Positions 55,040-64,000 of a stretch of DNA of 64,000 bases are shown here, one piece after another. A model generated the notes under the pieces. It did not search any database. It was given only the letters and a program-made list of their open reading frames with translations, and was not told the DNA's origin. The position numbers and the translations under genes are program-made. Location of the stretch: assembly GCA_037126765.1 (NCBI GenBank), contig JBBCBC010000025.1:16424175-16488174 (forward strand). Reading direction: 5' to 3'. The stretch comes from Stenogyne calaminthoides. Lineage: Eukaryota; Streptophyta; Magnoliopsida; Lamiales; Lamiaceae. Position 1 is the stretch's first letter. Each line of letters starts with the position of its first letter.

Positions 55040-56600
55040 TTTACTCTATACACCTGGTTCCAACATCCCTAATTCAACTGAAAGTTCCTGAAATCTTGAT
55101 TCAGCCAAAGGTTTAGTCAAGATATCAGCTCTTTGCCTATCAGTATGAATTTTCTCCATCCTTATGTCCTTTTTCGACATGATCTCTCGATGAAGTGATG
55201 TCCGATATCCACATGCTTGCATCTCCGTGCAATACCGGGATTTTGTGAAATAGCAATGGCACTATTATTGTCACAAAATATTGGTACTTCATTGGCCACA
55301 ACTTTATAATCCCTTAATTGTTGTCTGCGAGCCAAAGAATCGAAACCTGGCTTCCTTCCTCGACCATGTATTCAAACCCATTAATCTTGGTTGCTACTCG
55401 AGGTCTCTGCTTTTGAAAACCAAGATATCGGTTTGCTTCCTAGAAATTGACAAGTTCTGTTGTGGACTTCTGTCAATTCGCAACCTCCATAGTCGACATC
55501 CGAGTAACCCGGTTAATTCAAGGTTATCATCACCGGATACCATAATCCTCTATTCATTTGTGCCCTTAAGATATCTCAATATCTTTTTAGCGACCTCCAT
55601 GTGACTAGTCTTAGGATTAGCTTGGTATCTTGCACATATCCCAACAAAGAAATGTTATATCCGGGTCTACTTGTCGTGAGATAGAGCAATGATCCAATGA
55701 TTCCTCTATAATCGATATGATTTCTTGATTTGCCTTCCGAATCGGGATCCATCTTGTAGTTAGTATTCATAGGAATCCTAACGCATTGCGATTTTGTACA
55801 CCATATTTGGCAATCGGATCTCTCGTGTACTTTGCACGTTGATGAATATTCATTCCTTTGATTGTTTCACTTGAAGACCTAGAAAGAAATTCATCTCTCC
55901 CATCATTGACATCTCAAACTTGCCTTTCATCGGTGTTGAAAACTTTTCACACAAATGATGGTTTGGAGATCCAAAAATGATGTCATCAACATATATCCCG
56001 AACCAAGAAGATATCTTTCCCATCCTCTATCCCGAACGAGTTCTATCAACAGTTCCTTTGACAAAACCATGGTCAAGAAGAAACCGAGAAAGAGTATCAT
56101 ACCATGCTCGGTGCTTGCTTGAGACCATACAAAGGCTTTTTTCGAGCACAGAAACTTGGTCATTCTGTTTGAACCGGGAGGTTGTTCCACATAAACCTCT
56201 TCTTTAAGCACACCGCTCGAAATGCACTTTTCACATCCATTTGATAGATGAACTTCATGTGGGCGGAGATATGCAAGAAACAATCGATGGCTTCTAGTCT
56301 TGCAACCGGGTGCAAAGGTTTCATCATAATCCAAGCCTTCTTCTTGGGAATAACCTTTTGCAACTAGCCTTGCCTTGTTTCTTACAATGTTGTTGTTTTC
56401 ATCTCTTTTATTCTTGAAAACCCACTTGGTTCCAATGACATTGTGCCTTTCAGTCTATCTACCAACTCCCATACTTCATTCCTTGAGAATTGATTCAAAT
56501 TTCATCTTGCATAGCAAGAAGAATCCAATCTGAATCTTGTAGAGCTTCACCAATCTCTGTAGGTTCTTTCTCTGATAGGAAGCAGCAGAATAGTGCACTT
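55040..56600 (-). pseudogene. Reverse transcriptase and RNase H of element C, many frame breaks
   Basis: Recognisable in fragments on the minus strand: WVFKNKRDENN with KARLVAKGYSQEEG near 56350-56430, MDYDETFAP, IYQMDVKSAF, VYVEQPPGS, then (in a different frame) IYVDDIIFGSPNHHLCEKF near 55950-56010. MDPDSEGKSRNHIDYRGIIG with SLLYLTTSRP follows near 55700, and RNase H landmarks with NNSAIAIS and CKHVDIRHHFI near 55200-55290. Order and spacing are as in element B. The frame changes every 100-200 bp, and where it changes the DNA has CG or ACG at positions expected to be CTG or CAG. Confidence 0.8.
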
Positions 56601-56953
56601 TCACCATGGAACCTTCTTGTCTTAACACCTTCAGTTAGATCACCCACAATCGACTTGTAGGATGACTATCTAACCATTTCCTTCTTGATGTTCCCCTTCA
56701 ATAGTATCCTCAACATTTGAAATGTTAGGTTCGATTATATCGATAAACTTCGGGGAACAACGAAAAAGAGAAAGTGAATCATCTTCCTCGGGGAAATTCT
56801 ATTCGAACATTGTCGAGAGACATTTGTTCCCCTTTGGTTGATAGATTTAGAATTTGCCTCACCGTGACCACATCTTCATTGGCATCACATACCGAAGTCC
56901 GAACTTATGTCTGCTTCGGATTGTTTACCTTTAGATCTTTGGTTTTCTGAGTC

Positions 56954-58209
56954 TCACCATCCCGATTTCCATTCTCGAACTTCTTTATCTGAGTCTCGAG
57001 TCACTCCAATCATAGATTGTGGTGACTTCCTTTTTCGTTCGATAGATGATTTTTCTTTTTGTTTCAGGCTTAATCTGGTGATCCTCTTAGTCAGTTCATC
57101 TGCATCATGTTCCTGTTTCTTCTGAACACAAATAGTTTCATCAAAAACAACATGAGGTGTTTCCTCCACAATAAGAGTCCTACAGGTTGTAAACTCGAAA
57201 GCTTTCTTCGACTTGAGAATATCCTAAGAATATTCCTTCATCGACTTTTACTATCAAAAGTTTTCAACTGATCTTTACCATTATTGTGTATGAAACACTT
57301 GCAACCAAACACACGAAAGAAAGAAACAAGAGGCTTCCTTTCATTCCAAAGTTCATAAGGTGTTTTGCCTTGACTCTTAGTCAGCATGGATCTATTCTGT
57401 GAGTAGCATGCAGTGTTGACAGCTTCAGTCCAAAATCTTTTAGGAATATCAGCTTCAGCTATCATTGTCCTTGCAGCTTCTTTCAGAGTCCTGTTCCTTC
57501 TTTCAGCAACACCATTTTGTTGAGGGGTCCTTGCAGCTGATGTTTCATGAGAAATTCCATTTCTTGGCACAATAATCGAATATAATATGATTTATAAATT
57601 CAGTTCCTTTGTCGGATCGATTTTGACCACACTCAGATTCTTCTCAATACTGAGCCTTTTCAGTAGCTCTGGCAGTTTTATCTGAGTCTCTTTCTTACTA
57701 AGTAAGAATATGACCCAAGTATATCTCGAGTAGTCATCAACTACTACCAATGTGTATTTCCTGCCATTTGTGCTCACAGGTGTTATAGGACCAAAAAGAT
57801 CCATATGAAGTAACTGAAGTATTCTTTCAAAGAAAACCTCAACTTTACTTTTAAATGATGCTTTTATCTGTTTGCCTTTTTCGCACGCATTACAAATATG
57901 TTCCTTACTGAATACTTCGTTAGGTAACCCTCTCACAAGAGCTAATCTTGCAAGCTTGTTCAGGGTTTTGAAATTTAGGTGATTCATTCTTTTATGCCAT
58001 AACCAACTGGTATCTGTGGAACTTTTAGCAACTAAACATGTATCTTTAGGAGTTGAACTCCAATCAGCAAGATACACATTCCCTTTTCTTGTACCAGTCA
58101 GTAATACTTTCTGTGATGTATCATCTTTCACAAAACATAAGTTCTTAGAGAACTCAACATTAAAACCTTTATCACAGAATTGGCTAATTGAAAGCAGGTT
58201 ATGCTTCAA
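56954..58209 (-). pseudogene. Integrase of element C
   Basis: HNLLSISQFCDKGFNVEFSK, then the zinc region WLWHKRMNHLNFKTLNKLAR with CNACEKGKQ, core HMDLFGPITPVSTNGRKYTL, VVVDDYSRYTWVIFLLSKKE (58209-57592). A frame break occurs at the IRSDxGTEFLN block. TPQQNGVAERRNRTLKEAAR, FWTEAVNTACYSQNRSMLTK, FRVFGCKCFIHNNGKDQLKT follow (57570-57238), and EETPHVVFDE is in the linker (57169). Highly similar to B's integrase. The uninterrupted 205-codon part lies in a stretch without CTG/CAG scrambling. Confidence 0.9.
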
Positions 58210-58406
58210 TCCAGATACATATGAAACACCATGGATATGAACTGAGTCGATTTTTTAAGTTCCATATCCTTGATCGTCCTTGGAGTTATCTCCAAAAGTG
58301 ATCTCAGGGCCTCTATGTTCAACATAGTCAATTTGAAGTAGCTTCTTGTATCTGTCATATGTCTTGAACATCCACCGTCAAGATACCATATATCGAGTTT
58401 TTTCAT
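58206..58406 (-). pseudogene. Protease of element C
   Basis: IWYLDGGCSRHMTDTRSYF is the copia protease signature with DGG where DSG is usual. The rest of the domain is short and out of frame with its neighbours. As in B, the change lies in or beside a scrambled patch, so real inactivation is not certain. Confidence 0.75.
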
Positions 58407-58476
58407 CTCGGCTCATCGATTGCCATGTGATCTTTAGTCGATTTAGTGCCCTTGTTTTTTCCTCCCGAAAAACAAA

Positions 58477-60887
58477 TTAATTCTTAGGTACCCAATTTGT
58501 GTAGGGTCCTACAAGGTTAGATGTACCTTTCGGAATCCAAATCTTCCTGACAACTCTCATTACTTTAGAGTGGCTGATCTGTCTTCCGTAAACATCAACA
58601 TATACATCCACTACTCTGGGTGCCTTAGCAGTTTTCTGTATATGTGTGCTAGCTTTAGCTTGAACATGTGCCTTTGAATTCTTCTTTGGTTCAGGCCTTC
58701 TGTTCAGATGCTTAGGCTTTTGTGCAGCCGGTCTAAATCTTTGTTGATTCGGGTTCAGATAACCTTTACCTTTAGGCAAGTAAGGTTTAGGTTGTCTGTA
58801 CTGAAATCTGGGTCTTTCAGTGTACTGAGGACTTGGTCTCTTCAGTTGAGAATATCTCTGCTGAGTATTTCTCTTCTGAAGATTCCTCTGATGGTTCAGT
58901 GTAGATCCTTTCAAGTTTGCATTCTTAGCCTGAGGCTTTGAAGTACCTGCCTGAAATTTTCTAACTGGCTGCTCAGGTTTTCTAGCCTTCACCTGAGGTT
59001 TGGGCTTTCTAACCTGATCATTCAGTTATACTAAAACCATAGGTCCTTTTCCCTTATCTACAACCTTGGGCATTACTTCAATTTGAAGTGTAGGTGCCAA
59101 TTGGTTTTACAAAGATTGTCTTCTTGCTACATGATCGCGAAGATTCAGATGACCTTGTGAGGTTCCCCCTGGAATGTATCCCAATCCAGATTTTATAGTC
59201 ACAGATCTTTGGTAACTCTGAATTTCATCTATTACTTTAGATGCATTATTCAATAGAGTTAACTTCTTCTGTGCACTATCCTCACAGTTCTGTAGAGTTT
59301 CATGCTTCTCAGAGAGGTCATTGAACTTAGTTCTGATTAGCTGAGTTTCTTCAGTGGATTTCTCTAGCTTTTCAGTTAGGGTCTCTATCAACTTCTCTTT
59401 CTCTCGAGAGTTGTACTTTCGTAACATCTAGTTCATCAAGAGCTCCCATAAATTGAGAAGTGATTTCGGTTTTGCTAGAGTCTTTCCATTTTAGATTTTT
59501 GACATTCAATTCCTTATTACGCTCTTGAGTTTTATTTAGCGATCCTTGCAAAACAAAGATAGTCCTTCATCGATTCTCAAAAGAATCCATCGGTCAAAAT
59601 GACTGCTTTTCGGTGGAACTTGAAAACTCTTGTGCTAATGTAGGAGCAATAAATGAGACAGAAGAGTTTACCTCCTCAATGGCCATCGAGCGGATGTCAT
59701 CACTATCACTTTGTCGAGAATATCTCATCTGAAGAGCTAGATTCCTCCTCGGAATGTTCTTTTTTTCGCAACCATGGCCTTTGAGAACTTCCGGTCTCTT
59801 TTTAGCTTGTCTTTCTCTTCTCTCCTTAGCACTCAACTCGGACAATCATCTTTGGAAGTGACCTTTCTTCCGACAATTATAGCATATGTTGGCATCATCA
59901 TCCCGATCATTTTCTTCTTTGGACTTGGAGTCCTTCTTTTGCGGATGAAGATCCTTCAAATTTTCAGTCCTTCTTCTTCTCGGTTGATCTGTCCTCGGGT
60001 TTCTTCCGCGGTACTGTTGTTCTGTAAAAAAGCTTTTGTATTTTCCAAATCTACTATTAAGTCTGTCAAACCTCCTTGCCATCGATCTTAGCTTTTCCTC
60101 AAGCTCATCCCGATGTTTGGCATGGGGGTTCTCGAACTCTTTTTAGTTTCTGAGTTTTATCTTTTTGCTTTTAAAGCCACATTTTTACTTGATGAAGAAT
60201 CATCTTTCTTTGTCGACCTTTTTTTTGGATTTCTTATCAATTACAAATTCATAGGCTTTCGATTCGAGAGAAGACTTGTTGGTATGGCATTGAGCTAATG
60301 TTCTTGGTGTTTTCAATCACCACTGCATGAATATCCCATTTCTTAGAAAGACCTCTAAGAATTTTTAATGCCACTTCTCTTTGTGGATATTTCTTTCCAA
60401 GTGCATTTAGATCATTCATGATGCTAGTGAATCTGACTTCCAATTTGTCTATTGATTCACCATCATCCATTTTCAAAACCCACAAACTTTCCAATTGCCA
60501 CTGAAAGTTTGTTTTCTTTTATATGATCTGTGCCTTGGCACATAACAGCTAGTGTATCCCATATCTCTTTAGCAGTATTACAGTGAGAGATCATTCCCAT
60601 CACACCATCATCAATTGTACTATATAGTGTGTCTTTTGCCATGTAGTCTAGATTGACTAACTTCCTCTCCCTCGGGGAGTTAGTTGGTCATCAGACTTAG
60701 GAAATTCTTCTCTAGGGTCAATTCTCTCCTCTTCTGTAATTCTGGGATTCACCACAGTAAATTTGAATGGTCCTTGAGAGACCACTCTCCACATACGCTC
60801 ATGTTTGGAATACAGATGTGCCTGCATTCTCAGTCTCCATAGATCATAGTTCTCTACTGAGAACATGGGAAGTTTTTTAGAAGACAT
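58477..60887 (-). pseudogene. gag of element C, frame broken
   Basis: Start MSSKKLPMFSVENYDLWRLR at 60887, followed by MQAHLYSKHERMWRVVSQGP. A capsid-like part (60494-60249) has MDDGESIDKLEVRFTSIMND and ALKILRGLSKKWDIHAVVI. A basic part then leads to one CCHC zinc knuckle, CYNCRKKGHFQR (59900-59860). A coiled-coil stretch (59427-59107) and a Lys/Arg/Pro/Gln-rich linker (58992-58477, with RKPEQPVRKFQAGTSKPQAK) lead to the protease. Element A has two knuckles; here one is seen. Frame is lost at several points in scrambled DNA. Confidence 0.82.
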
Positions 60888-61002
60888 TTTTCTGATCTTT
60901 TGAAAAGAAACGAATTTCAGCAAATAAGATCAGTTCAGATAGACCACAAGTATTTTTGAAAATAAAACTTTGGTCAACACAGCAGGTGGTCAAGTTGAAC
61001 CA

Positions 61003-61016
61003 CTGCTCTGATACCA
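61003..61016 (-). other. Primer-binding site of element C
   Basis: The minus strand reads TGGTATCAGAGCAG two bases inside the LTR, complementary to the 3' end of initiator tRNA-Met. Confidence 0.85.
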
Positions 61017-61018
61017 CT

Positions 61019-62942
61019 TGTTGGTCCCGGTGAGAACGAGTCTTACACGTGTATGGGGGGGGAATACACGTGTTCAGTGATTTTAAAACTTTTTCTTACT
61101 GAGGTCAGCTTGGGTCAGAAAATCCTGAAGATTAGGTTCTGAGAAGCACAGATTGCTCTGAGTCAAAGTCTACTGAGACAGTGATCCCGAAATTTTTTCG
61201 AAAACCTCGAGATAATCCCAACCGAGTCCTGAGTGTCGAGATCCTGAGTTGCTTGGATCGGATAACTAACTTCTTCAAATCCTCAGATGAGAGTTCAGTT
61301 TGGTAACTATCTGTTCTAGCTACTCAGTCGTGCGGAATGGTTGGCCCTTAGATTATACTCGTTTTAAGCTTTGCTGAAAACCTTCCCCTTATGAAATAGT
61401 GATTAGGCTGTGAATTACTTATGCAACTTTCAGTGGATTGATTCCAACTGAATATCAATGAAAAGTATGCTTTCAAAATCAAGTTGATGCAACAATTAAG
61501 CACAGATAAGGAAAGCGATAAAGAACACAACAGTTATAGTGGTTCAGAGACTCAAGCTCCTACATCCACTCTCCCTGACTCTTCAGAGAAATTCACTATC
61601 AAACTGAGCTTTCTGACTACCTCGTAGTTTACTTACTCAACTTCGTACGAGTTTTACGACTACTCCCGTGGTTTACTTACTCAACCCGACCTTGAGTTTT
61701 ACGACTACCTCCGTAGTTTACTTACTCAATCACACACAAGCTTTCGGACTACCCCCCTGTGGCTTACTAACTTCTTCTCTAGAGTTTTTACGACTACTCC
61801 GCGTAGTTTACTAACTCTTTACAACTCTACTTACCAACAAACACACTCCAACTACCTTCTCAAGGGTTTGGGGTTTCTTGGTTGGTTTCCAACTAGGATG
61901 AGATATCCTTTACAATAAAGCACAATGCAAAGGGTTAGGATATCTCGACTAAGCTTTGGATAAAACTTATCACGCTAGGCTTAGTAAAGTGAGCTCTCTT
62001 CAATATAAAAGCACTTGGGAAATTCAAGGTATTTCGAGTGCTTTAACTTTTGCAAGAATAAGTTTGAGCTCTTGTTGCGTATAAATTTCCCGTAACCTTA
62101 CTATGTAGAGGGTCACCAGTATTTATAGGCATACACCAAGGTCACTCTTGAAAACTATCCGTTGGAGAGATAGCTTCGTGAATTCCCTCTTATGGTGTGT
62201 GAGAAACGGCTATATTTAGAGTTTGAAACTCCCTAACACGTTTTAGGCAATAGCCTTTCATGTAGCCGATCTTCACTTTTTGCAGTCTGGAACTTTCGTA
62301 CATCTGACATCTTTTTCAGCGGCTTGTCACTGTCATTGTCAGTATGGTACAGTGTCATCTTCCTCTTTTTGACTTTTGTCTTCAGTTAAGGGTAGACACC
62401 TTTAACGGCTCTTTTGATCACAAACTCTGAGTTTGATATAACCTTAACAATACTTCTGACTTAGTTCCTTTTTGTCTGCATTTGAATGTCTTGGCAATAT
62501 CTAACTTTTTAAGGCATCGCGTTTCTCTCAGTATTGCATCCTTCAGATAGTTATATTCAGTGCCTCGGAACATTCAGGTTCATACTGAGCATTCAGTATA
62601 TTACTGAGTCTTCAGTAATTACTGTGCTCTTAGTTTTCTTGATCTTCAGATACTCAGTCTTCAGTCTTGTGTCTTCAGAGTCTTCTGAGTCTTCAGATTT
62701 ATACTGACTGTCTTTTACTGAGTCTTCATGCTGAGTCTTCAGTCTCTCAGTTTCATACTGAGTCTTCAGAGACTATTCTGAAACTATATCTGCTGACTTA
62801 TACATTTTGCAGATAACATCCTGAATACTCTAAAACTGAATCCTGACTCAACTATCAAGATCATTACTGAACATGTCATACTCAGGGGTTTTGGGATCTT
62901 AATCAAAATCATATAATCTTTTATTAAATTCATCTCCCAACA
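61019..62942 (-). repeat. Right (5') LTR of element C
   Basis: 1924 bp, TGTTGGTCCCGG to CATCTCCCAACA, pair of 48542-50482. The minus-strand TATAAATA promoter box is at 62120-62127. It keeps CTGA/TCAG at most places where the left copy has TCGA/TCGG, but is itself altered around 61640-61800. Confidence 0.95.
62120..62127 (-). promoter_or_regulatory. TATA box in the 5' LTR of element C
   Basis: TATAAATA on the minus strand in the context GCCTATAAATACTGGTG, conserved at 49650-49657. Confidence 0.6.
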
Positions 62943-63552
62943 CAAAGTATATTCAAGAGTGTTCTAAACCCAATCTAAGCAACCAATGATATATCCTAAG
63001 CTTAGATAGATATTCCCAACCTTAGCATAAAAGGCTAAACCATTGTAAGGGAAAATCTCAACCTAGTTGGAGACACCAACCAAACCCAAACCCTCTTGTT
63101 AGGTAGTTTGTGTGTGATTGTTGGAGTTGTAAAGAGTGAGTAAGCTGCAGAGTAGTCAGCCAGAAAACTCTAGAGAAGAAGTGAGTAAACTATTTTAGAT
63201 AGTCAGAAAGCTTGCGTGTGTTTGAGTAAGTAAGCTGCAGAGTAGTCAGCCAGAAAACTCAAATGTAGAAGAAGTGAGTAAACTATCTTGGATAGTCAGA
63301 AAGCTTATAGGCCATCCCGTGGAGGGTGATAAGTCCCGTTTGAAGGAATTTCCCTAGGAACAGAGAGAGTGGATGTAGGAGCTTGAGTCTCCGAACCACT
63401 ATACTTTGTTGTGTTCTTTATTGCTTTATGTTCTTACTTGTCATATGCATTTGATTATAAGCAAAACACATCGGTTAAAAGAAATTTTTTTAAATCACCA
63501 TTTCTCCCCCTCCCCTTTTTCATAAAATTAAATTATTTTTTGGGGACCAACA
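62943..63552 (+). repeat. 5' LTR of element D, second part
   Basis: Resumes with CAAAG after element C and ends GGGGACCAACA. It contains a duplicated block, GAGTAAGTAAGCTGCAGAGT / GAGTAGTCAGCCAGAAAACT, at about 63138-63190 and 63223-63290. Inverse relatives of these sequences are in the LTR of element C, showing that C and D belong to related families. Confidence 0.88.
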
Positions 63553-63725
63553 ACTGGTATCAGAGCAGGTGTTCTAAAGACCATTGATTTTGATAATTAT
63601 TGATTTCTTTTAAAGAAAAAATTATTTGTGGTCACCTGTACATATTCTTTTTTAAAAAAAGGGGAAGAGATTTTTTTTGGAAGCATTTTTAATGGTTTTG
63701 GCATCATTATCAAAAAGGGGAAAAT
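63553..63725 (+). other. Interior of element D: PBS, 140-bp spacer, PPT
   Basis: TGGTATCAGAGCAGG at 63555-63569 and AAAAAGGGGAAAAT at 63712-63725. Nothing between them codes for protein. This is near the minimum needed for reverse transcription. Confidence 0.85.
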
Positions 63726-64000
63726 TGTTGGGATATTTAGTTTTGATTATTTATGCCAAAACATTATGTAATTGTCAACTTGTATTGTTTAAGTTCATTT
63801 CTACAGGTAATAAGTTGAGGGGGGAAGTGAACAAGTTGAGGGGGAACTGATCTGAAGTTTCCTGAGAAAATAGGCCTGAAGACAAGTGGTCTGAATGGAA
63901 AATAGGCCTGAGAAAAAGTGGTCTGAATGGAAGAAGGCTGAAGTCCAATACCGCTGAATGCCAGAATGGTTTGAACGAGAAATCCTAAATGCTGAAATGC
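63726..64000 (+). repeat. 3' LTR of element D, partial
   Basis: TGTTGGGATATTTAGTTTTG onward, matching 47895-48170 with small differences. It runs off the window. Confidence 0.9.

Larger units (their letters stand above)
48542..62942 (-). mobile_element. SIRE-type Ty1/copia element C (inserted in the LTR of element D)
   Basis: 14.4 kb with LTRs of 1941 and 1924 bp (plus strand TGTTGGTCCC ... CATCTCCCAACA), flanked by CAAAG (48537-48541, 62943-62947). It reads on the minus strand: PBS at 61003-61016, gag, protease, integrase, RT, RNase H, a short spacer, ORF3, PPT at 50483-50502. All domains are present and in order, but frame is broken about every 200-600 bp, particularly in stretches where CTG/CAG have been scrambled. 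Long stretches free of scrambling (57.2-58.2 kb) are open. Confidence 0.95.
47895..64000 (+). mobile_element. Non-autonomous LTR element D with a 173-bp interior (5' LTR split by element C)
   Basis: The 5' LTR starts at 47895 (TCTTGGGATATTTTAG, TGTTGGG in the other copy) and ends GGGGACCAACA at 63552. It is followed by TGGTATCAGAGCAGG (63555-63569, PBS for initiator tRNA-Met), about 140 bp of non-coding sequence, a PPT AAAAAGGGGAAAAT (63712-63725), and the 3' LTR from 63726, which runs off the window. Without element C the LTR is about 1.25 kb. PBS, PPT and LTR ends are all of the SIRE type used by B and C, so those or related elements could supply the proteins. Confidence 0.85.

Noticed and set aside
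41577..63725. Primer-binding sites as tRNA genes
   Set aside because: They are 12-15 nt complements of tRNA 3' ends at LTR junctions; no cloverleaf was found anywhere in the window.

Overview
This is nuclear DNA of a flowering plant, very probably a dicot. It has split genes with GT-AG introns, Stowaway, Tourist and hAT-type MITEs, Ty1/copia elements of the SIRE/Maximus type with a third ORF after pol, and a Tekay-like Ty3/gypsy derivative. About 80% is transposable elements, most of them nested. Only two host-type genes are visible, and both have a damaged reading frame as written.

Left third (1-13677): the 3' part of a hAT element (1-1089); remnants of a copia element (about 1249-1700, minus), a Ty3/gypsy element (about 1715-3640, plus) and a second copia element (4370-5180, plus); a hAT remnant (5570-6180, minus); and a six-exon gene for a WRN-type 3'-5' exonuclease (7484-11728, plus) whose introns are full of MITEs. 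The exonuclease gene keeps all catalytic motifs and splice sites, but exon 3 is 29 nt short for its family and the frame is broken there.

Middle (13678-43862): a three-level nest, all members on the minus strand, each with a target-site duplication. A non-coding Tekay-like LTR element (13678-43862, ATTTTA) has a SIRE-type copia element A (17272-42426, ATATT) inside its right LTR. Element A carries a second SIRE-type element B (20170-34647, AGTTC) inside its third ORF. B also holds what looks like a complete transcription unit on the opposite strand: TATA box, a 132-codon ORF with two CxxC pairs, and plant poly(A) signals, lying between pol and the third ORF.

Right third (43863-64000): MITEs, a GC-rich repeat, a frameshifted copy of the mitochondrial ATP synthase 6 kDa subunit (46395-46542) next to a transposon end, a Tork-like copia fragment (46790-47890, minus), then a non-autonomous plus-strand LTR element D (47895 to beyond the window) with only about 173 bp between its LTRs. 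D's 5' LTR is split by a full-length SIRE-type element C (48542-62942, minus, target duplication CAAAG).

A, B and C all have the order LTR-gag-protease-integrase-RT-RNase H-ORF3-LTR. None has an uninterrupted frame. Part of the damage looks like ordinary decay, including CAG-to-TAG stops. Part, in patches of B, C and their LTRs, is a strand-symmetric scrambling around CTG/CAG that looks more like a consensus error at methylated CHG sites than mutation.
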